Below are positions 55,659 through 64,000 of a stretch of DNA of 64,000 bases, piece by piece (position 1 is the stretch's first letter; every line of letters begins with the position of its first letter). The stretch is taken from assembly GCA_963847145.1 (NCBI GenBank), contig CAWJYN010000004.1, positions 434,001 to 498,000 of the forward strand. Reading direction: 5' to 3'. The position numbers were made by a program, and so were the translations under genes. Origin of the DNA: JABFRJ01 sp963847145 (GTDB taxonomy: Bacteria > Pseudomonadota > Alphaproteobacteria > Rhizobiales > Hyphomicrobiaceae). Below the pieces are notes generated by a model. The model worked only from the letters and a program-made list of their open reading frames with translations. It was not told where the DNA came from and ran no database searches.

Positions 55659-57968
55659 ATGCAAGACAAAGTGCAATCTCCCCTATCGAGCGAATTCTCT
55701 GTCATCGGCACGCGTCCGATCCGCCCCGATGGTGTCGACAAAGTCACCGGGCGCGCACGCTTCGGCGCTGACTTCAACATGCCGGGCCAACTGGTGGGTG
55801 CTGTGCTGCGCTCGCCGCATGCGCACGCGCGCATCAAATCCATCGACACGTCGGCAGCCCGTGCCCTTGATGGTGTCAAAGCGATTGTGACGCAAAAAGA
55901 CTTTGTGCAGCAGCCCGATGGCACCAGCGCCTTCGGTGAAGGCACGCTCAATTTGCGTGATGTGATCACCAGCGTGCTGGCCGGCGACAAGGCTCTATTT
56001 GCCGGTCATCCCGTCGCCGCCGTTGCCGCCACCAGCGAGGCGGTTGCCAAGAAGGCATTGAAACTGATCAAGGTCGACTACGAAGTGCTGCCACACGTGA
56101 TCGACGTCGACGAAGCGATGCAGCCCGACGCGCCGCTGCTGCATGCCAACATGATCACCCAGGGCGTCACGCCCGCGCCGACAAAACCCTCCAATATCGC
56201 CAAGCGCATGGACATCGGGCTCGGCGACGTTGAAAAAGGCTTCAAGGAAGCCGACGTCATCATCGAGCGGTCGTTCAAAACAGCGCCCGTGCATCAGGGC
56301 TACATCGAGCCGCATGCCTGCGTCGCGTCCACATCGGAAGATGGCCAGGCGGAACTTTGGGTCTCCACCCAGGGCCACTGGATTGTGCGCATGCTGTGCG
56401 CCAAGTTGCTCGGCTGGGACATCAACAAGATCAAGGTGACGGCGGCCGAAATCGGCGGCGGCTTTGGCGGCAAGACCGTGGTCTATCTGGAGCCGCTGGC
56501 ACTGCTGCTATCGCAGAAGTCACATCGCCCGGTAAAAATGGTGATGAGCCGAGAGGACGTGCTGCGCTCGACGGGCCCGACATCCGGCTCCAGCATGACG
56601 ATCAAGATCGGCGCTACCAAAGATGGCCGCATTACCGCGGGTGAAGCGCTGCTGAAGTTCCAGGCCGGCATGCTGCCCGGCTCGCCGTTCGGACCAGCGT
56701 GCATGTGTGCATTCGCGCCTTACGATCTCGCCAACGTCAAAGTCACCGGCTACGACGTGGTGTCGAACCGTCCGAAGGTCGCCGCCTACCGCGCGCCCGG
56801 CGCGCCGATTTCGGAGTACGCCGTCGAGAGCGTCATCGACGAACTCGCCATTGCGCTGAAAATGGACCCGATTGATCTGCGGCTCAAAAACGCCGCGAAG
56901 GCCGGGACGAAAGCAGCCTACGGTCCAAAGTTCGGCCCCGTCGGCATGATCGAAGCGCTGGATGCTGCCAAAGCAAGCGCTCACTGGCGCACGCCGTTGG
57001 GCAAGAACCAGGGCCGTGGCGTCGCTGCTGGCTTCTGGTTCAACATCGGTGGCGAAACCAGCGTGTCGCTGGTGCTCAACGAGGATGGCACGCTAGGTTT
57101 GACGGCCGGTACCCCGGACATCGGCGGCCTGCGCGCGTCGTTGTGCATGATGGCGTCGGAAGAGCTGAAAGTTCCGCTCGAAAAAATCCGCGTCCAGATC
57201 GGCGACACCAACCAGCTCGGCTATAACTTCCTCACCGGCGGCTCGCGCTCGACGTTCTCGTCCGGCATGGCGACGGTGGAAGCGGCCCGCGACATCAAGC
57301 GCGAGGCGATCAAACGTGCCGCCAAGCTTTGGGAATTGCCGGAAGAAGCTGTCGAGTGGGACGCTGCAGCCGGTGCCGTGCGCCCCGCCGGCCCTAACGC
57401 CGGCAAGCACAAGCCGATGACCTTGGTCGATATCGCCAAGATCGCCGGCAAGACCGGCGGGCCCATAGTCGGATACTCGCGCCTGAATGCGCATGGCGCC
57501 GCACCCAGCTTCGCCTGCCACATCGCCGACGTCGAAATCGATCCAGAAACCGGCCGCACGTGGGTGGTCCGCTACACCGCTATCCAGGATGCCGGCCGCG
57601 CGATCCATCCGAGCTATGTCGAAGGCCAGTATCAGGGCGGCGTTGCCCAAGGCATCGGCTGGGCTTTAAACGAAGAGTACATCTACGGCGCCGACGGCAA
57701 GCTGCAGAACCCCGGCTTCCTGGATTACCGCGTGCCGGTGGCTTCCGACCTGCCCATGCTCGACACCATCATCATCGAGGTGCCAAACCCGGCGCATCCC
57801 TACGGTGTCCGCGGCGTCGGTGAAACCTGCATCGTGCCGCCGTTGGCTGCGGTGAGTAACGCCGTCTCCATGGCCACCGGCATCCGCTTCACCGAACTGC
57901 CCATGAGCCCGCCACGGGTGCTCAAGGCGCTCGATGAAGCCCGTGCCAAGGGTGGCGCGAAGATGTGA
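55659..57968 (+). CDS. Molybdenum hydroxylase molybdopterin-binding subunit (CoxL/CutL type)
   Basis: A 769-residue catalytic subunit. It has the hammerhead domain VDKVTGRARFGADFNMPGQL, AEIGGGFGGKTVVYLEP, the active-site loop AAYRAPGAPISEYAVES, LTGGSRSTFSSGMAT and the catalytic Glu722 in RGVGETCIVPPL. The loop lacks the AYRCSFR signature of true (form I) CO dehydrogenase, so that activity should not be assumed. The substrate may be an aldehyde or aromatic heterocycle. It is preceded by a toxin-antitoxin pair that separates it from its partner subunits. Confidence 0.92.
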   Translation: MQDKVQSPLSSEFSVIGTRPIRPDGVDKVTGRARFGADFNMPGQLVGAVLRSPHAHARIKSIDTSAARALDGVKAIVTQKDFVQQPDGTSAFGEGTLNLRDVITSVLAGDKALFAGHPVAAVAATSEAVAKKALKLIKVDYEVLPHVIDVDEAMQPDAPLLHANMITQGVTPAPTKPSNIAKRMDIGLGDVEKGFKEADVIIERSFKTAPVHQGYIEPHACVASTSEDGQAELWVSTQGHWIVRMLCAKLLGWDINKIKVTAAEIGGGFGGKTVVYLEPLALLLSQKSHRPVKMVMSREDVLRSTGPTSGSSMTIKIGATKDGRITAGEALLKFQAGMLPGSPFGPACMCAFAPYDLANVKVTGYDVVSNRPKVAAYRAPGAPISEYAVESVIDELAIALKMDPIDLRLKNAAKAGTKAAYGPKFGPVGMIEALDAAKASAHWRTPLGKNQGRGVAAGFWFNIGGETSVSLVLNEDGTLGLTAGTPDIGGLRASLCMMASEELKVPLEKIRVQIGDTNQLGYNFLTGGSRSTFSSGMATVEAARDIKREAIKRAAKLWELPEEAVEWDAAAGAVRPAGPNAGKHKPMTLVDIAKIAGKTGGPIVGYSRLNAHGAAPSFACHIADVEIDPETGRTWVVRYTAIQDAGRAIHPSYVEGQYQGGVAQGIGWALNEEYIYGADGKLQNPGFLDYRVPVASDLPMLDTIIIEVPNPAHPYGVRGVGETCIVPPLAAVSNAVSMATGIRFTELPMSPPRVLKALDEARAKGGAKM

Positions 57969-57989
57969 GACTGCGCGCGCTTTTTGTCG

Positions 57990-58107
57990 GTTGGCTTAGG
58001 CGCCCTTCGCGCCGTAACCCAACAGACTTGGCGGGAAGGTTGCTCACGTGCAGTGCCGCTTGTGCCGACGATGTTGGGTTTCGCCGCTGAAGCGCGGCTA
58101 ACCCAAC
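57990..58107. repeat. Two palindromic TTGGGTT-type elements
   Basis: Hairpin 1 (57990-58023) pairs GTTGG..GGCGC with GCGCC..CCAAC around CCTTC. Hairpin 2 (58073-58107) pairs GTTGGGTT and GCCGC with GCGGC and AACCCAAC. They lie between the convergent hydroxylase and gcvPB genes. Hairpin 2 sits 7 bases past the gcvPB stop and could terminate transcription, although no T-run follows. Confidence 0.75.
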
Positions 58108-58113
58108 CTCCAC

Positions 58114-59691
58114 CTACTCCGCCGCTTCTTGTGTCACCGCCGGCGCTTTCCACACCAGCTTCGGCTCGCGCGCGGCTTTCGTTTCGTCCAACCGCCGTCT
58201 TGGCGCGTAGCGCGGCGCCTGCTTGAAGCGCTCCACATCGCCGGCTTTTGCGGCGCCGGCCAGCGCGCGCATCGTGGTGATGAACTGATCGAGGCTGGCC
58301 TTGCTCTCGCTCTCGGTGGGCTCGATCAACATCGCGCCGTGCACCACCAGCGGGAAATACATCGTCATCGGATGATAGCCCTCGTCGATCATCGCCTTGG
58401 CGAAGTCGAGCGTGGTGACGCCAGTGTCTTTCAGCCAGCTGTCATCAAACAGCACCTCGTGCATGCAGGGTTGGTCGCCGAACGGCTGGCTCATCACATC
58501 GCGCAGGCCGGCGCGGATGTAGTTGGCGTTCAAAACCGCATCCTCTGATGCCATCCGCATGCCGTCTGCGCCGTGGCTCAGCATGTAAGTGAGCGCGCGC
58601 ACGAACATGCCCATCTGGCCGTGAAACACCGTGAGCCGGCCGAAGGCATGGTGCCCCGCACCACCATCGCCCGCCTCCACCAACCGGTAGCCATCCGCGC
58701 CCTTGGTGACGAACGGAATGGGTGCAAACGGGGCGAGCGCCTTCGACAGCACCACTGGTCCCGATCCTGGCCCGCCGCCGCCGTGCGGTGTCGAGAACGT
58801 CTTGTGCAAGTTGATGTGCATCGCGTCGATACCGAGATCACCTGGCCGCACCTTGCCGACGATGGCGTTGAAGTTGGCGCCATCGCAGTAGAAGTAGGCA
58901 CCCGCTGCGTGCACCGCATCCGCAATCGCGACGACCTCCGGTTCGAACAGCCCGCACGTGTTCGGGTTGGTCAGCATGATGGCGGCAACATCGGGGCCGA
59001 GGGCTGCTTGCACCGCCTCCACAGCAACCGTGCCATCATCGCGCGCCGGAATCGTCTTGACTGTGTACCCCATGAACGCCGCTGTCGCTGGGTTGGTGCC
59101 GTGCGCACTCTCCGGCACCAGCACCACGCTGCGCTTCGACCCTTTCGCGTCATGCGCGGCCTTGATCGCGAGCATGCCGCACAGTTCGCCATGCGCGCCG
59201 GCTTTCGGTGACAGCGCCACAGCCGGCATGCCGGTCAGCTCCATCAGATAGCCGCCAAGTGCCTCCATCAGCGCGAGTGCGCCTTGCACCGTCTTTTGCG
59301 GCTGCAACGGATGCAAGTCGCCAAAGCCGGGTAACCGCGCCATCTTCTCGTTCAACCGCGCGTTATGTTTCATCGTGCACGAACCGAGCGGATAGAGCCC
59401 GCTGTCGATGGCGTAGTTTTTCCGCGACAGCCGCACGTAGTGCCGCATCGTCTCCGGTTCGCTAAGGCCTGGCAGCCCGATCGGACTGGTGCGCGCGAGA
59501 CCGCCGAGTTTGGCGATGTGCTTGGGCACCTCTGGCAGATCGACGCCGGACTTGTCCGCACCGCCGATCTCGAACAGCAATGGTTCCTCGTGATCGAGCC
59601 CGCGATGGCCGGAGAAGGTGGCGGCGGGATCAGATCCGTGCGTCTGCCCCCGTGGCGGTTGCGTCGGGCGGCCTTGCGTATTCATGCTCAT
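58114..59691 (-). CDS. gcvPB: Glycine dehydrogenase (decarboxylating) subunit 2
   Basis: The C-terminal half of the split P-protein, which decarboxylates glycine and transfers the aminomethyl group to lipoylated GcvH. The 525-residue protein has LYPLGSCTMKHNARLNE, VPESAHGTNPATAA and the PLP lysine Lys297 in INLHKTFSTPHGGGGPG. It functions as a heterotetramer with GcvPA, encoded upstream after 220 bases. It is the last gene of the gcvT-H-PA-PB operon. Confidence 0.95.
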   Translation of the reverse strand: MSMNTQGRPTQPPRGQTHGSDPAATFSGHRGLDHEEPLLFEIGGADKSGVDLPEVPKHIAKLGGLARTSPIGLPGLSEPETMRHYVRLSRKNYAIDSGLYPLGSCTMKHNARLNEKMARLPGFGDLHPLQPQKTVQGALALMEALGGYLMELTGMPAVALSPKAGAHGELCGMLAIKAAHDAKGSKRSVVLVPESAHGTNPATAAFMGYTVKTIPARDDGTVAVEAVQAALGPDVAAIMLTNPNTCGLFEPEVVAIADAVHAAGAYFYCDGANFNAIVGKVRPGDLGIDAMHINLHKTFSTPHGGGGPGSGPVVLSKALAPFAPIPFVTKGADGYRLVEAGDGGAGHHAFGRLTVFHGQMGMFVRALTYMLSHGADGMRMASEDAVLNANYIRAGLRDVMSQPFGDQPCMHEVLFDDSWLKDTGVTTLDFAKAMIDEGYHPMTMYFPLVVHGAMLIEPTESESKASLDQFITTMRALAGAAKAGDVERFKQAPRYAPRRRLDETKAAREPKLVWKAPAVTQEAAE

Positions 59692-59911
59692 CGGCGGGCT
59701 CCGTCACGTGTTAATAAGCGGTCATACAGCGTTGAATCGGCTGATTTAAAGTTAACCGCACGGGCGCGATATAGAGGGGTGCTGGAGCGATTAATCATAC
59801 GTGTGGCTACCACCCTAGCGAGGTGGGTCGCGATCGCGCTCAGCGGCCTCCTGTGTCGGTGCTGGAGGCCTTCGGGAGGGTGAGTCTCGATCCGGTGGTC
59901 GGAGTGCAGTG

Positions 59912-61270
59912 TCATGCACCCCCCTTGGTCACCACTGCAGCCAAAGCCTTGGCATAAGCGGCCCGATCGCTGTCCGTGTTAACCTCGGTGGCGGCAATGA
60001 TGATCAGGTCGTCGACACCAGCGCCGCTGCCATAGAGCCGCGACGCGCGCACGCCGCCGAGCACGCCTTTGTCCGCCAACTTGTCGAGCACCGCCTGCGC
60101 ATCGCCCGGCACCCGGATTGTGAACTCGTTGAAGAACGCGCCGGCCAACACAGTCACGCCCTTGATCGTGCCAAGCCGCTCAGCCAGATCGCACGCATGC
60201 GCATGATTGAGCGCGGCCAACTTGCGCAAGCCTGCTTCACCCAGCAGCGTCATATGGATCGTGAACGCCAGCGCGCAGAGGCCGGCGTTGGTACAGATAT
60301 TGCTCGTAGCCTTCTCGCGTCGGATGTGTTGTTCGCGCGTCGACAGCGTCAGCACAAAGCCGCGCCGGCCTTCGGCATCGACCGTCTCGCCGCACAGCCG
60401 CCCCGGCATCTGCCGCACAAACTTATCGCGCGTCGCAAACAGCCCCACGTACGGCCCACCGAAGTTCAGTCCGTTGCCGATCGACTGACCTTCGGCCGCA
60501 ACAATGTCAGCGCCCATCTCGCCCGGTGATTTCAGCGCCCCAAGCGCGATGATCTCTGTAACCACGACAATCAGCAGCGCACCGGCCTTGTGGGCCGCGT
60601 CCGCAATTGGCTGCAGATCGCGCACATGGCCGAACACGTCCGGGTATTGCACCACCACACAGCTCGTCTCCGCCGTGACTGCCTTCGCAATATCTTCGCC
60701 ACCAGCCGGTGCAGGATTGAGCGCATCCACTTTTGCGCCGCTATGGTGCGACAGCGTTTTGATCACGTCGGCATACTGTGGATGCACGTTGCCCGACATC
60801 AGCGCCGTCTTTCGCTTGGTGATGCGATGCGCCATCAGCACGGCTTCGGCCGCACCTGTCGAGCCGTCGTACATCGACGCATTCGCCACATCCATACCCG
60901 TCAACCGCGCCACCTGCGTCTGGAACTCGAACAGATATTGCAGCGTGCCCTGCGTGATCTCAGGCTGATAGGGCGTGTAGCTCGTCAAAAACTCCGAACG
61001 CTGGATGAGATGGTCGACGGATGCCGGTACGTGATGCTTGTAGGCCCCGCAGCCCACAAAGAACGGCACACTGCCCGCCGGCGTGTTGAGGGCCGCCAGC
61101 GCGCTCAACGCGCGTTCGACGTCCATCTCGCTTTGTGCGCGCGGCAGGTTGGGCAGCGTCTGCAACAGCTTACCTTTCGGCACACTCGCAAACAGCTCGT
61201 CGATACTCTTGATGCCGACAGCCGCACGCATGTCCGCGCGGTCAACGTCAGTCAGTGGAAGGTAACGCAT
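59912..61270 (-). CDS. gcvPA: Glycine dehydrogenase (decarboxylating) subunit 1
   Basis: The N-terminal half of the split P-protein, 452 residues, with FFVGCGAYKHHVPASVDHLI, TPYQPEITQGTLQYLFEFQT and MDVANASMYDGSTGAAEA, all characteristic. The two-subunit P-protein is found in many alphaproteobacteria and Gram-positives. It is separated from gcvH by 217 bases that contain an inverted repeat. Confidence 0.95.
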   Translation of the reverse strand: MRYLPLTDVDRADMRAAVGIKSIDELFASVPKGKLLQTLPNLPRAQSEMDVERALSALAALNTPAGSVPFFVGCGAYKHHVPASVDHLIQRSEFLTSYTPYQPEITQGTLQYLFEFQTQVARLTGMDVANASMYDGSTGAAEAVLMAHRITKRKTALMSGNVHPQYADVIKTLSHHSGAKVDALNPAPAGGEDIAKAVTAETSCVVVQYPDVFGHVRDLQPIADAAHKAGALLIVVVTEIIALGALKSPGEMGADIVAAEGQSIGNGLNFGGPYVGLFATRDKFVRQMPGRLCGETVDAEGRRGFVLTLSTREQHIRREKATSNICTNAGLCALAFTIHMTLLGEAGLRKLAALNHAHACDLAERLGTIKGVTVLAGAFFNEFTIRVPGDAQAVLDKLADKGVLGGVRASRLYGSGAGVDDLIIIAATEVNTDSDRAAYAKALAAVVTKGGA

Positions 61271-61307
61271 GAAGGCTCCGAGATGAGGGGAATGACATCC
61301 AACGCTT

Positions 61308-61446
61308 CGTCATCCCGGCGAAGGCCGGGACCCACGGCTAGTCAGAGCAAACTACTTTTTGAAGTGTGTCTGTATTCGTTGCCTGCATTGGAGTGTTCGC
61401 TGCAATTCGTTGTTGCCGTTGCTCCCGGCCCGCGCCGGGATGACGG
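61308..61446. repeat. Inverted repeat, GTCATCCCGGCG type, between gcvH and gcvPA
   Basis: CGTCATCCCGGCGAAGGCCG (from 61308) and its near complement CGCGCCGGGATGACGG (to 61446) lie about 90 bases apart. Each arm also carries a small internal CCCGGC/GCCGGG hairpin. This CGTCATCCCGGCGAAGGCCGG form is a common intergenic element in alphaproteobacteria. It interrupts the gcv operon and may affect mRNA stability or expression of the distal genes. Confidence 0.75.
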
Positions 61447-61487
61447 GAGAAGAGAACGGCGCATTTGCATCGAGCGCGGCAACATGT

Positions 61488-61862
61488 TCACGCACTCTCC
61501 ACGCAGAACTTGGCGTACGCCGTTTTGTCCATCAGCGCATCGAGTTCTTTAGGATCAGCGAGTTTGATCTTGAAGAACCAGGCGGTCGTTTCGGCGCTCT
61601 CGTTCACGAGCGCGCTGTTGGCAACAATCGTGTCGTTGACCGCGACCACCTCGCCCGACACCGGTGCGTAGATATCGCTGGCGGCCTTCACACTCTCGAC
61701 GACGGCGCACGCCTCTTTCGCTTTGAGCTTGCGGCCAACCTCCGGCACCTCGACGAACACCACGTCGCCAAGTGCCTTTTGCGCGTGATCCGAAATGCCA
61801 ACGGTTCCAACACCGCCATCAACTGAGATCCATTCGTGATCTTTGGAAAACTTGAGGGTCAT
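61488..61862 (-). CDS. gcvH: Glycine cleavage system H protein
   Basis: A 124-residue lipoyl carrier that shuttles the aminomethyl group between P, T and L proteins. The lipoylated residue is Lys59 in VESVKAASDIYAPVSGEV; the N terminus (KFSKDHEWISVDGGVGTVGIS) and C-terminal LMDKTAYAKFC complete the fold. It lies 92 bases downstream of gcvT in the same operon. Confidence 0.96.
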   Translation of the reverse strand: MTLKFSKDHEWISVDGGVGTVGISDHAQKALGDVVFVEVPEVGRKLKAKEACAVVESVKAASDIYAPVSGEVVAVNDTIVANSALVNESAETTAWFFKIKLADPKELDALMDKTAYAKFCVESA

Positions 61863-61954
61863 GCGGTTGGCTCCGGTCAGTTGAGGGGCGAGGATGGCGG
61901 CGCAACGCCCCCTCTCCCAATCGCGAAGTGCAATGGGGAGCGGGGATTGCAGCG

Positions 61955-63103
61955 TTACTTTCTGACATAACGATGCGGATGAAACGGCAGCGCGACGACG
62001 GTTGCCGGCAGCGGTTTGCCGCGCACCATCAACGCAAGCTTCGTGCCGGGCTTGGCATGCGACGTGCGCACATAGCCCATCACAATCGGCCCATTGACGC
62101 TCGGGCCAAAACCGCCGGACGTGACAGAGCCGAGCGTGTCGCCGCTATCGGAAAAAATCTCCGTGCCTTCACGCGCCGGCGCGCGGCCTTCGGGCTTGAT
62201 GCCAACTCGCAAGCGAGATGGCCCAGCGTGCAACTCGCGTTGGATACGGGCTGCGCCGGGAAAACCGCCCTCAACCCGTCTGCGCTTCTGGATGCTCCAC
62301 GCGAGCCCTGCTTCAATCGGGGAGGTGCCCATGTCGATATCGTGACCATACAAACACAACCCGGCTTCAAGCCGCAGACTGTCACGGGCGCCAAGGCCGA
62401 TGGGTTGCGCGCCTTCCGGCAAGGCCAGCGCTTGGGCCAGTTCGATTGCGGCGGCAGCCGGGACCGAAATCTCGAAGCCGTCCTCACCGGTATAGCCCGA
62501 GCGGGAGATGACGGCCGTCAGCGTGCCGATCTTGAACGCCCCCACAGCCATGAAGCCCAGACCGTCAGTCTCGGGTGCGATGCGCCGGAGCTGCTGTGCT
62601 GCGTCCGGCCCTTGCAGGGCGAGCAAGGCCTGGTCCGCCAAGACTGTCAGACGAACGCCTTTCGGCAGGTGCGCCGCAATGTGTTTGTAGTCGCCCTCTT
62701 TGCAGCCGGCGTTGACGATCAAGAAGAGGGTGCCGGCGTGGGCTGTGTCGGCTGAGCGGCTGATCATCAGATCGTCGATGATGCCGCCATCGCCGGCGAG
62801 CAACTGCGAGTAGCGCTGCTGCCCCGGCTTGAGATTTAGAATGTCGGCTGGCACCAGCGTCTCGAGCGCGCGCGCGACGGTTTCGTGCGTGCCATCATCG
62901 GCGATAAGCGTTGCCTGCCCCATGTGGCTGACATCGAACAAGCCGCACTTTTCGCGCGTCCAGAGGTGCTCTTTGAGAACGCCCATCGGATACTGCACGG
63001 GCATCGCATAGCCCGCGAACGGCACCATTTTAGCGCCGAGCGAGACGTGGAGATCATAAAGCGGGGTGCGCTTCAGCGCAGCATCTGGCGGCAGATCGGG
63101 CAT
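61955..63103 (-). CDS. gcvT: Aminomethyltransferase (glycine cleavage T protein)
   Basis: Transfers the methylene group from GcvH-bound aminomethyl to tetrahydrofolate and releases ammonia. The 382-residue protein has RTPLYDLHVSLGAKMVPFAGYAMPVQYP, LFDVSHMGQ, SRSGYTGEDGFEI and LEAGLCLYGHDIDMGTSPIEAGL. ATG 63103 follows the riboswitch; an in-frame extension to 63196 would run into the second aptamer and is rejected. It is the first gene of the glycine-induced operon. Confidence 0.95.
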   Translation of the reverse strand: MPDLPPDAALKRTPLYDLHVSLGAKMVPFAGYAMPVQYPMGVLKEHLWTREKCGLFDVSHMGQATLIADDGTHETVARALETLVPADILNLKPGQQRYSQLLAGDGGIIDDLMISRSADTAHAGTLFLIVNAGCKEGDYKHIAAHLPKGVRLTVLADQALLALQGPDAAQQLRRIAPETDGLGFMAVGAFKIGTLTAVISRSGYTGEDGFEISVPAAAAIELAQALALPEGAQPIGLGARDSLRLEAGLCLYGHDIDMGTSPIEAGLAWSIQKRRRVEGGFPGAARIQRELHAGPSRLRVGIKPEGRAPAREGTEIFSDSGDTLGSVTSGGFGPSVNGPIVMGYVRTSHAKPGTKLALMVRGKPLPATVVALPFHPHRYVRK

Positions 63104-63154
63104 TAAGCGTCCTGACACGAGCTCGTTGCCACACGCGGAATGCGTGCGGTGAGA

Positions 63155-63345
63155 GCCTCCTCTGTCAGGGGACCTGAGAGTTTGGATCAAACCCAACCGC
63201 TTTCGCGGTCGCGTAAGATCTTACACCGTCGGTGAACACCGGACGTATCCCGGCATTGCTTTCCAGAGTGTCATCCGGCTGCGGTCCGTTTGCCTGAGAG
63301 TTTCCGGAGGCGGTTGCTCCTTCGGCGCCGGCCGCATCCACTGTT
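63155..63345 (-). promoter_or_regulatory. Tandem glycine riboswitch upstream of gcvT
   Basis: On the minus strand two aptamer-like modules are visible. Aptamer 1 (about 63345-63262) contains GCCGAAGGAGCAA, AAACTCTCAGGCAAACGGAC and a closing GGATGACACTCTGGAAAG. Aptamer 2 (about 63240-63157) contains AAACTCTCAGGTCCCCTGAC and AGAGGAGG. CTCTCAGG after a purine-rich AAA is the hallmark of glycine aptamers. It should switch on gcvT-H-PA-PB when glycine is abundant. The expression platform lies between 63155 and the ATG at 63103. Confidence 0.88.
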
Positions 63346-63391
63346 TCCAATGAACCGCCGATCTCTTCCACAGCCGTCGTTTGACATCGCC

Positions 63392-63420
63392 ACCTAACCG
63401 ACCATGCGGCCGCCCGTCAA
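63392..63420 (-). promoter_or_regulatory. Candidate promoter of the gcv operon
   Basis: Minus-strand TTGACG (63420-63415) and, 17 bases on, TTAGGT (63397-63392). Transcription would begin about 40 bases before the first aptamer. The -10 is weak; position and the good -35 are the support. Confidence 0.4.
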
Positions 63421-63470
63421 TTGCCGCGATGGCTGAAAACTGTGCATCGGCGGCGCTTCGGTACTCGGAT

Positions 63471-64000
63471 CTATGCCCGCCCCAAGGCCCGGCGCAGCCG
63501 CCCGCCGAGCACCGCCATCCACGGCGAGCGGGCGCCGCCACTGCCGACGATGGAGGGGTTGTTGCCAAGGAAGGTGAGAAAATTGAGCCGTTCGAACGTG
63601 CGCTCCGCCATGACGTAGGCCACCGCACCTGAAATGAGACACGCGGCAAAATACCCGGCGCCATAGAAGTCCTCACCGAGCCGGATCGACACTGCGGCCA
63701 GACCGACATTGAGCACAAAGAACAACGTTTGCAAAAACAGGAACCGCCGCCGCCGGTCAAAAAACAGCAGGATCGACGTGGCCGCGATGAATACAAAGTG
63801 GAACACCGCGCCAAGCGCGCCGTAGCGCAGGATGGCGATCTGGCGGAATTGCAGCCCAAGCGCGTCGATAATGATGGGGCTGGTGAGAATGACGATGGCC
63901 GCAAGCCCCGCCAGCGACACCGTAATGAGCGCCAGATGTTCGAGCGTATAACGCGCCAGCCGTTGCCGCGTGTTCTCGATCTGCGCGAGCGTGCCGTGGT
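63471..64000 (-). CDS. pelG: PelG-like polysaccharide exporter, C-terminal part (cut by right edge)
   Basis: The frame is open from the right edge and gives about 176 residues with four or more membrane helices. It contains AILRYGALGAVFHFVFIAATSILLFFDRRRRFLFLQTLFFVLNVGLAAV, GAGYFAACLISGAVAYVMAERTFERLNFLTFLG and an amphipathic tail. This fits the C-terminal part of PelG, the MATE/Wzx-like inner-membrane exporter of Pel exopolysaccharide, usually the last gene of pelABCDEFG. If so, the rest of the pel operon lies to the right of the window. The call is from motif memory without alignment. Confidence 0.65.
   Translation of the reverse strand, partial: HGTLAQIENTRQRLARYTLEHLALITVSLAGLAAIVILTSPIIIDALGLQFRQIAILRYGALGAVFHFVFIAATSILLFFDRRRRFLFLQTLFFVLNVGLAAVSIRLGEDFYGAGYFAACLISGAVAYVMAERTFERLNFLTFLGNNPSIVGSGGARSPWMAVLGGRLRRALGRA

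Noticed and set aside
55659..57968. Annotation as carbon monoxide dehydrogenase large subunit
   Set aside because: The active-site loop reads AYRAPG, not the AYRCSFR of form I CO dehydrogenase, so only the family is claimed.
63165..63371. A 68-residue open frame on the minus strand upstream of gcvT
   Set aside because: It coincides with the two glycine aptamers, whose conserved RNA motifs explain the sequence.

Overview
This is a high-GC, gene-dense chromosomal segment, most probably from an alphaproteobacterium. The divergent acnA / ccmA-ccmB pair, a two-subunit P-protein glycine cleavage operon behind a tandem glycine riboswitch, a BadI-like ring hydrolase and several molybdenum hydroxylases all fit that class. 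I cannot fix the order or genus from sequence alone. Most of the window is housekeeping: mfd (cut by the left edge), tpiA, pyrG, secA, acnA, aatA, ccmAB, gcvT-H-PA-PB, 5-formyl-THF cyclo-ligase and one tRNA-Thr(GGT). I see no rRNA, CRISPR array, complete insertion sequence or prophage.

Layout. 0-9.8 kb: mfd, tpiA, an isocitrate/isopropylmalate-type dehydrogenase, a VapBC-like toxin-antitoxin pair, pyrG, two membrane proteins (one a degenerate CDF-type carrier), a frameshifted sixA and an acyl-CoA ligase. 9.8-15.2 kb: an orphan FrcB-like sugar-binding protein divergent from a ROK regulator, with a 35-bp palindrome between them, then an RND exporter. 15.2-22.3 kb: two coupled EamA transporters and the most unusual cluster, two tandem secreted ClpP-fold-like proteins, a TIR-DUF805 membrane protein and a small exported protein, all leftward. 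22.3-28.7 kb: a DUF937 and a DUF533 protein, then a BadI-like gene with two acyl-CoA dehydrogenases. 29-38 kb: secA, an RNA methyltransferase, an Asp/Glu-racemase-like protein, and an ArsR regulator followed by a molybdenum hydroxylase operon; a nearly identical 16-bp motif precedes both arsR and that operon. 38-49.7 kb: a YmdB-type phosphoesterase, two lytic transglycosylases, tRNA-Thr, aatA, two small exported proteins, EmrAB-like efflux and ccmBA. 49.9-58 kb: acnA, a ParDE module flanked by a diverged second copy of the acnA 3' end, and a second molybdenum hydroxylase operon carrying a toxin-antitoxin pair between its subunit genes. 58-64 kb: the glycine cleavage operon with its riboswitch, and the 3' end of a pelG-like gene cut by the right edge.

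How the genes work together. Three toxin-antitoxin modules sit in or beside housekeeping or metabolic transcription units, each with overlapping or touching genes. Two molybdenum hydroxylase systems of different architecture suggest oxidative metabolism of heterocycles, aldehydes or aromatics, and the BadI/acyl-CoA dehydrogenase group suggests breakdown of alicyclic or aromatic CoA esters. Intergenic spaces repeatedly carry short palindromic elements with TTGGGTT, GGGTGCAA or CATCCCGGC cores.

The best candidate for an undescribed system is 17.3-21.8 kb. It places a membrane-anchored TIR protein directly downstream of two paralogous periplasmic serine-protease-like proteins. The second paralog begins with what look like the first ten codons of a TIR gene, so the cluster appears to have formed by duplication of a ClpP-like/TIR unit.
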